The notes below the pieces were generated by a model. The model was not told the origin of the DNA, made no database searches, and was given only the letters and a program-made list of their open reading frames with translations. From Siphonodentalium dalli (lineage: Eukaryota > Mollusca > Scaphopoda > Gadilida > Siphonodentaliidae), in contig CP136065.1 in assembly GCA_032622095.1 (NCBI GenBank), positions 56,477,949 to 56,541,948 on the forward strand: a stretch of DNA of 64,000 nt, read 5' to 3'. This document shows positions 56,721-64,000 of this stretch, in pieces (position 1 is the first letter of the stretch; each line of letters opens with the position of its first letter). The translations under genes were made by a program, and so were the position numbers.

Positions 56721-58383
56721 AACCCCTGTCACACTCAGGCCGGCGCTCTCACTGCGCTGCAAAAGTACCAACATATGAGTAACACGCAGGAGGAGCGCCG
56801 AAAACTGTCGAAAATTGTTTTAAAAGTATGCTCCTATTGCGTTCCTACTTTGTCAAGTCTCACGCTCTTAGTGCGTTCAAGTCGCTGTCATTGTGATGCT
56901 AGTACGTTCACAATAAGTTCGCAAAACGTGGCAAAGCAGGAACGCAATGGGTCGTACAAAGAGCGCGACGAAAACGTGATAAGCGGGATAGGAGCATAGC
57001 TTGTCACGCGCGCCGCATGTATAACTGGTGGGGGAGTTTCTTGTTTCGCGTGCGGGATGACATTATCAATGGGTATTTTATTAGTTTTATTTATAGAATG
57101 GGAATTTTTGGGATGATTAAAAGTCAAGCTGGAGGCCGAGTCCCGTAAAAGGTGCATGTAGTTGGGGAAATTCACTTTCGTTTATTGTGTTAATCAACGT
57201 TGATTAATGTTGAATTTTGGTTTGTGATAAACTATTTGTCAATTACAAATAAAATAAATTTCTGCAGCCCACTGGGGGTTGTGGTCGGAATCGGTCGAGT
57301 CGGCCACCGGTTCGTTAATTAGGTGCTGGTTGTTATTGTTATTTAACGGAATTCTGAGTTGGTCATTCGCAAAACCAATATATTTTATATTCTACAATTA
57401 CATTCTTGGGTTTATAATATATGATCTTGAGCGCGTTACCATTTCTGACATTGGTTCCCTTGTTTTAACAGATTGAAAATTTCTGACAATTTTCCGCGCT
57501 TCCACTGTGCGTTACTCGTATTTTGATTCTTTTTCAACTCAAATCAAACGCCAGCCTGATCGCAAAGACACACGCAATACAACTATATAATTCAGACATA
57601 ACATATATCTACCAAAGACACACGCAATACAACTATATAATTCAGACATAACAGATACCTACCAAAGACACACACAATACAAATATATAATTCAGACATA
57701 ACAGATACCTACCAAAGACACACGCAATACAACTATATAATTCAGACATAACAGATACCTACCAAAGACACACGCAATACAACAGTTGGTGTGAGCAGAC
57801 CGCATTTCAAAGTGGGATCGTACTGTAAACCTGCTGTAAACGCCGGATGAACGCCATGTATAACGCTTGGGCGTAGAGTGAGCACCAGAGTCGCAGTGGC
57901 AGCACAATGTGGACGTTCTATGAGCGGGAACCAGCCCATAACACCCCATGACAGCGCAGAAAGAGCGCAATACGTTTTGGACAGAGCCTCATTGAGCGTA
58001 TTAAGGGCGGGAAAGGCACGTAGTGAGAATTTGATTAAGCTTACTGTAGTCGCAAAAGACAAGATTAATTCCTTGCTGCGACCACGAGAAGCTAATATGC
58101 GCTTTTGCTACGTCCACATAACGCTCACTTGGCGCTTTGCTTTGCGCTGTCACGGCGACAGTACTACGTCCTGATCAGAACGCCGAGCCTCTGCGCTTGT
58201 TTTGTGCATGCATAAAACAAGCGCGGCGCTCTGGCACCTATGGGCGACCATGGAGATCCTCGCCCGTTGTAGCCAGTGTCCACTGCATCGCCAATCGGTT
58301 CTTGGAGACCTTAGTGCGTTTAGGTGGGCGCTTTGATACTTTTGCAGCGCAATAAGAGCGCCGGCCTGAGTGTGACAGGGGCT
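56721..58383. mobile_element. PIF/Harbinger-like non-autonomous transposon, 1.66 kb
   Basis: Inverted ends A[A/G]CCCCTGTCACACTCAGG extend with few mismatches to ~52 bases (through GCGCTGCAAAAGTA). Flanking triplets are TAA (56718-56720) and TTA (58384-58386), and copy A has a single TTA in GACTTACC, consistent with a 3-bp TWA duplication plus one change. The interior is much richer in G+C than the host gene, with CGC-rich stretches. No transposase recognised. Confidence 0.8.
57563..57782. repeat. 50-bp minisatellite inside the transposon
   Basis: CAAAGACACACGCAATACAA at 57563, 57613, 57663, 57713 and 57763: four full 50-base units and a part unit. Open frames across it on the minus strand are artefacts. 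Confidence 0.95.
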
Positions 58384-58822
58384 TTACCACACGTCATCGT
58401 TTTTTATGACATGTTAGGTGATAAAGATGAAGAAAAAATTATGTTGTGGTTTACAAGAAAAGGACATCACAGAAATACATCTGTTATTTACATAACCCAA
58501 AACATGTTTCCGAAATCTAAAGCGAGTAGAACTTTTGAGTTTGAATGCACATTACATGGTACTATTTCAAAGTGTGCGTGATAAAGGTCAAATAAAAATT
58601 ATTGCCTCTCAAAGGCAAATACCTCATTTAATGCAAGCATTTGATGATGCAACTTCAACCGATCATGGTTATTTACTACTTGATTTTCACCCAAAAACGG
58701 ATAATCGTTGAGACTTAGAACTGATATTTTCCATCGCTGGCTCACAAATGACAATCGAGGTGCGGTAATATATTCATCGGTATAAAGATAAGTGTATCAC
58801 CATAATATTTTCATTTCCAATC

Positions 58823-59234
58823 ATGGAGTCGCTTGAAGCAGTCTTGAGTGTATTTTCGACTATCGCTCAATTAATTCTTGATAATCGCTTCAAACTTCCA
58901 AAACATTTTTACGAAAACACAAAAAAAGAGCTGAAGAAAATAGCTGACAGTAGAACCCATAGCAATTCGAAAAAGAAAATTCTTTTAAAAACTGGTGGAG
59001 GTGGATTTCTCGGAGTTTTGACAGAAAGAAAACATAAGTACACAGATAATTAGTCCAAATAGAGTAAATGCTACTAGAGTAAATTCTACAATTGCACAGC
59101 GAGCAACTCCAGCTAGAGTAAATCTCCTGGATTAAATTCTACATTTGCTAGATTTCAACCACTCAACGATAATGGTCCGCAACCAATTCCATCAGTTCAA
59201 GAAGCAGAACATTACCCGTTGGTTCAACGATGAT
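58823..59234 (+). pseudogene. small basic protein with GGGGFLG motif, copy B
   Basis: Equivalent of 20079: MESLEAVLSVFSTIAQLIL start and the KKKILLKTGGGGFLG run. Indels after the Gly run shift the frame, but the Pro-rich end (QEAEHYPLVQR) is still recognisable at ~59200-59230. The mini-ORF beginning MNLSKPSKLALMAF follows at about 59247. Confidence 0.58.
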
Positions 59235-59481
59235 ACTCAAAAATTATGAATCTTTCAAAACCATCAAAATTAGCTTTGATGGCATTTGATCGTAATTTTA
59301 ATAAACGTAAAAGTAAAAAGTTATTCAGTCATTTGACATTCAACTGTTGAAAAGTAAAGATGGCGAAAAAAAACTCCACTGATAAAAAATATGGTAGTTT
59401 TGTAATGGCTATGAATCAGGCACCAACTCATTTTCGAAAAAAAAAATGATAAAAAATGCCCCAAAGAAAGTGATTGATTGC

Positions 59482-59695
59482 ATGTCAGAATGCTGTAAAA
59501 AATATTTAAAAAGGCAATGTAAAACGAACAGAAGCTCAAATTCGTCCGAGGTGTAGAGAGGTCAGAGAACTTGCAAGCAAATCAACATCTTTGAAACGAA
59601 AAAAACTAATTTTAAACCATAAAGGAATATTTTTACCACTTCTTATGCTAGCACCATTGCTTGGTAAAGCAGTCGGTGGAATACTTCGCGGTTAA
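59482..59695 (+). pseudogene. pX/mu-like small basic protein, copy B
   Basis: From MSECC at ATG 59482 with a frameshift near 59500, then RTEAQIRPRC, ELASKSTSLKRKKLIL and a hydrophobic Gly-rich end (LGKAVGGILRG) before TAA 59693-59695. Where copy A has QKGGFLP this copy has HKGIFLP. Role inferred as in copy A. Confidence 0.58.
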
Positions 59696-59706
59696 ACATA
59701 AAGAAA

Positions 59707-60435
59707 ATGGTCACTGTTCCCTTCAAAATGTTGGATGACATTAAAAAATGGAGAATAAGTCTAACTAATACGAAATTAACACCTAATCCTGAAATTACAA
59801 ATGTTTCAAAACTAAGCAGAGAATTGAATTCAGCTTTTGATCAAAATTTGTCAGAATCCGAGAAGGTTCAATTATATGGTACAACTTTGCACAAATTGAA
59901 AACTTCTAAAAAAATCAGTTAGAGCTATTTCAACCCCTAAAACAGAACAACCACTTAATCATCATATGGATGTGCTAGAATGTATTCCATTAAAGATGAG
60001 AAAAAAAGCTGAACAACTTTTACAACTGATTTCAAAACATCCGCAAATGAAGTTTGATGAACATGGACATTAACATATGGTGAAAAAGTTATTAGAGGAT
60101 CAAATATTGTTGATCTCCTCAAGGATATTATACGACAAAGAAAAGGTTTCGAACTAACAGGTTGGTAAACCTTTTCACAAGGATTGAGCGAACTTAATGT
60201 ACCTCAAGATTTTGTAGGGAACAGAAACCGTTTGCTTTGGATTAAAAAACATTTGAAAGATGATTCAGATGATGATTTTGAAACTCTGGTACAAAGCATA
60301 AAACCAAAACGATTTGATTCTCATCGATTCACACCAGTAAAAGGTATAAAAGCAAGACATTCAAAAACTAAAATAGCAGATAGGTTGACACCAATGGGTA
60401 TTAAAAGCAGAAAAACACAATGGGATCCATACTAA
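59707..60435 (+). pseudogene. ~270-residue Polinton protein of unknown function, copy B
   Basis: Same gene as 21007, without the MITE. The ATG used in copy A reads ATA here, leaving MVTVPFKMLDDIKKW from 59707. Frameshifts near 59912 and 60060, and TGG to TAG near 60165. C-terminal part SDDDFETLVQSIKPKRF and QWDPY then TAA at 60433-60435. The integrase ATG follows at once (TAAATG). Confidence 0.65.
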
Positions 60436-61533
60436 ATGAACAGTTATCTAAAACTTTTCTATAATCCAAAGAAAGTTGGAAGTTATGGCGGTGTATAGAA
60501 GCTTTTTGATGAAGCGAAAAGGCAAAATAAAACATTAAAACTCATAGATGTGAAGAAATGGTTGCAAGGCCCGTCGACATATACTTTACACAAACCAATA
60601 ATTCGAAAATTCCAACATAGAAAGACTATTGTAGCTGGAATTGATATTCAATGGCAGGCAGATTTAGCTAATCTTCAGAATTTGAAAAAACTTAATGATA
60701 ATTACAGATATGTATTGTGTGTGATAGATGTTTTTTTCAAAATTTGCGTTGGTACTGCCAGTCAACGATAAATCTGGACAAACTTTGATCGAATCATTCA
60801 GGAAAATTTTGAAATCTTCAAAACGTAAACCAAAATCGTTTTAAGCCGATACAGGTTCTGAGTTCAAAAATGAAAAGCGATCAGAAAGCATTCATTTCTT
60901 CACAACTGAGAATCCAGAGACTAAAGCAAGTATTGTTGAGCGATTTCAAAGAACTTTAAAAACTCGTATGTGGAAGTATTTCACACACAATAAAACTTCA
61001 AGATATATTGATGTTTTACAACCCCTAGTCGATTTTTACAACAATAGTGATCACCGTAGCATAAAATCGAAACCGTCGGAGGTTACATTGAAAACTGAAG
61101 CTGAATTTTCAAAAATCTATATGGAACAGGAATTAAAAACGGAAAATCTACACTGAAATTGGATGACTTGGTTCGTATCAACAAAACCAAAAGAACATTT
61201 GAAAAGGGTTATTTACCAAACTGGACTCGTGAAATTTTCAAAGTTGATAAAATTTGTAAAACTAATCCAATCACATACAAAGTTTCTGATCTTGATGGTG
61301 AAGAGATTGATGGATCATTCTACAAACATGAAATCCAACATATAAAAGACAGTAAGGTGTATGAAATAGAATCAGTTATTGATAGAAGAACGAGGAGAGT
61401 GGGTGGTAAAACAGTAAAAGAAATTAAAGTTCATTGGCTTGGATACCCAAAAAAGTTTGACAGTTGGATCCCAGCTTCAAATTTAGTATATAACAGAATT
61501 TATCATGTCGCAAAATCATTCAGATTCAATTAA
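60436..61533 (+). pseudogene. Polinton integrase with C-terminal chromodomain, copy B
   Basis: ATG 60436 directly after the previous stop. A stop at ~60497 and frameshifts near 60768 and 60840 break it. Catalytic core: GIDIQWQADL (first Asp), VLCVIDVFFK, ADTGSEFKN (second Asp, ~60846) and SIVERFQRTLK (Glu, ~60940). Asp-to-Glu spacing is ~29 residues, shorter than the usual ~35, suggesting a small deletion. Then LDDLVRINKTKRTF and a chromodomain at ~61350-61500 (YEIESVIDRR, IKVHWLGYPKKFDSWIPASN). It would insert the element, and the chromodomain may steer it to modified histones, as known for other chromodomain integrases. Confidence 0.9.
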
Positions 61534-61739
61534 TCTCAATGAACCATCATAATTTCAGTTCTGTGGTGAAACAGTTGCTAAGAACAGATAATTAATATTT
61601 ATATCATAATAATTACATCTATTGTACACATTAATATCCAGAGCGTAAATAAAGAATGGTGGCTTATTCTTCTAAGTAGCTCTCTAGGTTATATTCTACC
61701 AACACCTGGACTGAAATTATTGATAAATACTGAGAAAAA
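61534..61739 (+). other. gap between integrase and penton-like gene
   Basis: About 200 bases without a gene, partly deleted from copy A. Contains AATAAAG near 61646, a possible polyadenylation signal (AATAAA) after the integrase. Confidence 0.4.
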
Positions 61740-62574
61740 ATGAATTCATTCTACATAACTCTCATGAGTGATAGTTCAATGTCACATTACCCAGCCAACT
61801 CACAATGTTGTTTCACAATGAAATTACCAAAAACCATACATATTGATTGATAAAGAGCTTTGGGAAGTTACAATGGTTGAACTAATTGTACCATCAGAAA
61901 CATAACATTATTGGAGATGCTTGCATAATAAAAATAAAATCCAAGAATTTTACAATACCTGCACAAGTTACCAATAAGTGATGTAGTAATTTCAAAACCC
62001 AAAAATGGTATAGAATTAAAAATACCAGGAGCATATTCTGGTGCAGCATATTTGAGATACAATTCAAGGTGTAATTGATAGTACAGTAAGCAGATTGATT
62101 CCAGAACTGAAATCCGAATTCGGATATTCCAAAGCACAACGACGAGTTAACATTTCAACCAATAGTTATACCAAAGTAGGTCTTGTACTCCCCAGAGCTC
62201 TTTTGGATAAACTTGGTTACAGAACAAAATCAGGCAGTGTTACATTTGCTATCCCTTCGATAACATTTCCATATGGAGTTGATTTAAATGCGGAGCATAA
62301 TCAATTGTTTGTTTATTCTGACATTGCTGATTATACAATTGTTAGTGATGTTGAGGCACCGATATTACGAGTGACACCATTAGAGAGTAAAAGAATGCAT
62401 GATGGTCAACATATCAAGCATGAATTCCAAAACTTACATTATGTACCAGTATCAAAGTCTAACTTTGATACCATAAATGTGTATATATCTGGTGATACTG
62501 GCAAACCAATTCAGTTGGAAAGTTGCATTTCCGACGCCGAAGTAATTTGTATTTATGATGACCCCCGTGTATAG
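61740..62574 (+). pseudogene. minor capsid (penton-like) protein, copy B
   Basis: ATG 61740, MNSFYITLMSDSSMSHYP. Damaged by a short duplication near 61845 (TTGATTGA) and deletions between 61900 and 62070. From 62095 the frame is open for 159 codons and includes the segment missing from copy A (LVLPRALLDKLGYRTKSG). Near the end (~62510) a deletion shifts the frame away from the C-terminus seen in copy A, so it reads into the next gene to TAG 62572-62574. Family assignment as for copy A. Confidence 0.78.
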
Positions 62575-62842
62575 AGGCGTACCTAGACAGCATGAAAATG
62601 TAATTGGTTCACTATTCAAATCTTCAATGAGAACAGTAGTACCGTTTTTAAAACCTATTGGTCAGATTGCTAAACAACAAGTACTCAAGCATGGACTTGC
62701 TGCAGTCGAAGATAGCACTCATCGTGGTAAAAGTCCGAAAGTGTTTTTGAAAGAAGCATTGAAATCTTTTGGAAGGGAAACAATAAAGAAATTATCAACA
62801 CCAAAACGCATAAATAGATCATTCTTCTCACAAAAGAGTTAG
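62555..62842 (+). CDS. pVI-like small virion protein, copy B (open frame)
   Basis: An uninterrupted 95-codon frame from ATG 62555 (MMTPVYRGVPRQ) to TAG 62840-62842. It has an amphipathic IGSLFKSSMRTVVPFLKP segment at residues ~18-35, a KHGLAAVED helix and a basic end (LSTPKRINRSFFS). The length and open frame suggest it is close to the ancestral form. Copy A has a one-base lesion at the start. By analogy with adenovirus pVI it could be membrane-active or link capsid to core, which is inference. Confidence 0.6.
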   Translation: MMTPVYRGVPRQHENVIGSLFKSSMRTVVPFLKPIGQIAKQQVLKHGLAAVEDSTHRGKSPKVFLKEALKSFGRETIKKLSTPKRINRSFFSQKS

Positions 62843-62905
62843 AAGTAAGTCCATTAAAACACCTGTAAAGAAATCAAAACGATCTCTCGATATATTTGAT
62901 TAATC

Positions 62906-64000
62906 ATGATGACGCAAAAGACCGAGTTAGATGCTTCCGATGTTCCACCAACAATGACAACGATGTTGGAATCACAATGGATAGAACATCACCCGATCGA
63001 TTATCTCTTTGAATAATTCCGCACCGATAGAATTTGTAATCCGCCTCAAAGTGAACAAGAGCTACGCTGGGCGTGCAATATACGCCCTCTCTTGGGTCGG
63101 CGGAAACTGGTAAAAAAGGGGCATAACTCTGGTAAAAATTGGCGGACGGAACTCAAATTTGAACTTGACCTGTGTTTTGGTGGGAGAAAGTAATATACCA
63201 AATTATCATTGAATCCAATAAGTTCTAGTAAAGTTATCATCCGGACAACATATTTCAGGGATTTTCTAAGTCAAATTACGTCAAATAAGGGGCATAACTC
63301 CGGTGAAAATTGGCGGACGGAACCCAAATTCGAACTTGAGCTGTCTTTTCTCCTAATAAACCCACACACCAAACTTGATTGAAATCGGTTCACTCTAACT
63401 AAAGTTATCATCCGGACAACAAATTTCAGGGATTTTCTAAGTCAAATTACGTCAAAAAAGGGGCCATAACTCTCGCAAAAATTATCGGATTAAAACGAAA
63501 TTCGGACTTGAGCTGTATTTTGATATATGTAATCCACAAAAAAACGGGTTTTGCGTATAAACATTCCAAAATCGAAAAAGTCGAAAAAGGGGCATAACTC
63601 TGCCAAAAATGGTCGGACAGAACCCAAGTTCGAACTTGACCTGTGTTTTGGTGGGAGAAAGTAATATACCAAATTTGGATTCATTCCGATAAACTATACT
63701 AAAGTTATCATCCGGACAACAAATTTCAAGGATTTTCCAAGTCAAAAAACGTTAAATAAGGGGCATAACTCCGGTGAAAATTGGCGGGCGGAACCCAAAT
63801 TCGAACTTGAACTTACTTTTCGGCTAATAAACCCACATACCAAATTTTACTAATTTTGGTTCACTCTAACTAAAGTTATCATCCGGACAACAGGTTAACG
63901 GACGGACGGACGGACGCCCGTACGGACAGACCAATACTATAATACGGCCTTTTTTTCAAAAGGGCGTATACAAATGTGACAGATGTGAATCAATCATATT
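62906..64000 (+). pseudogene. major capsid protein, copy B, interrupted and cut by window end
   Basis: ATGATG at 62906, then PTMTTMLESQWIEHHP. A short duplication near 62997 (GATCGATT) and a lost base near 63041 shift the frame. At about 63060 a repeat element interrupts. Homology resumes at ~63972 (ACAGATGTGAATCAATCATA) and runs off the window. Confidence 0.82.
63062..63971. mobile_element. repeat element with ~170-bp internal units, inserted in capsid gene
   Basis: Ends contain inverted TATACGCCCT (63078) and AGGGCGTATA (~63970). The interior holds about five diverged units of ~130-175 bases marked by GGGGCATAACTC, TTGGCGGACGGAAC and AAAGTTATCATCCGGACAAC (near 63117, 63289, 63460, 63588, 63757). 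The right end has a GGACGGACGGACGGACG tract. No coding capacity. The exact ends and any target duplication are uncertain. Confidence 0.7.

Larger units (their letters stand above)
56408..58718 (+). pseudogene. packaging ATPase, copy B, split by transposon
   Basis: 5' part 56408-56717 with Walker A GPSGCGKTEF (~56506-56535) and a short duplication (AAATGGC twice near 56611) that shifts the frame. The gene is interrupted by a 1.66-kb element at 56721-58383. The 3' part resumes with VIVFYDM (Walker B region; copy A has VVFDDM) and YITQNMF, ending near 58718. An extra frameshift lies near 58535. Confidence 0.88.
53197..64000 (+). mobile_element. Maverick/Polinton element, copy B (5' truncated, runs off window)
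   Basis: Same gene order and orientation as copy A. The left end is the R1/polymerase junction, so the polymerase N-terminus is missing. The right end lies beyond the window, inside the major capsid gene. Copy B retains integrase and chromodomain sequence deleted from A and carries three insertions of its own. Where undisturbed the copies are very similar, implying a recent common source. Confidence 0.93.

Noticed and set aside
56775-58355. Several 65-106-codon open frames in the GC-rich insertion
   Set aside because: They lie on both strands, overlap the minisatellite and show no transposase or other domain. High G+C and repeat structure explain them.

Overview
The window looks like repeat-rich, AT-rich nuclear DNA of a marine invertebrate, most likely a mollusc and perhaps a bivalve. 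That call is inference. It rests on a tRNA-derived SINE, a Helitron with very long internal tandem repeats, two Maverick/Polinton elements, Penelope-like retroelements (PLEs), repeats with 'GGACGGACGGA' tracts, and the near absence of open host coding sequence. Nearly every recognisable gene belongs to a mobile element, and nearly all are broken by stops, frameshifts, deletions or nested insertions.

Layout. 1-10 kb: non-coding repeats, including fold-back hairpins, an 81-bp tandem array, a 1.4-kb segment duplicated in tandem, a SINE and a ~150-bp satellite. 10.34-13.36 kb: a non-autonomous Helitron, whose empty target site survives as a paralogous sequence near 3.41 kb. 13.97-15.95 kb: a third copy of the duplicated segment with a second SINE. 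15.95-26.08 kb: Polinton A, all genes on the + strand, in the order protein-primed DNA polymerase B, small ORF, FtsK/HerA-type packaging ATPase, three small basic proteins, a ~270-residue protein, truncated integrase, penton-like minor capsid, pVI-like protein, major capsid, a 152-residue ORF and an adenain-like protease. 26.08-27.23 kb: two copies of a TTAA-type MITE. 27.3-29.2 kb: a broken OTU-like gene and a second 3'-end remnant, each followed 13 nt after its stop by a histone-type 3' stem-loop.

28.7-53.2 kb is a composite array. A ~427-bp tandem repeat with its own reading frame (called R1 here) is fused to an internal piece of the Polinton polymerase gene, which is fused to the 3' half of a PLE. 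The same junctions recur, so the chimera was copied as a unit. Copy 1 holds an APE-type LINE, itself split by a hAT element with a perfect 8-bp target duplication. PLE copy 1 runs head-to-tail into the most complete PLE (38.3-48.5 kb). That copy has a ~5.8-kb leader full of a recurring 'GACGAGTGATTAC' motif, a reverse transcriptase with no visible GIY-YIG endonuclease, and a second small ORF.

53.2-64.0 kb: Polinton B starts at the same R1/polymerase junction and runs off the window inside its major capsid gene. It keeps the integrase catalytic region and a C-terminal chromodomain that copy A has lost, but carries its own TTAA MITE, a 1.66-kb PIF/Harbinger-like insertion and a repeat insertion. 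Comparing A with B gives clean empty sites for two of the insertions and a good one for the third. The capsid, ATPase, protease, polymerase and integrase set describes a virus-like element able in principle to package, replicate and integrate, but neither copy here is intact.
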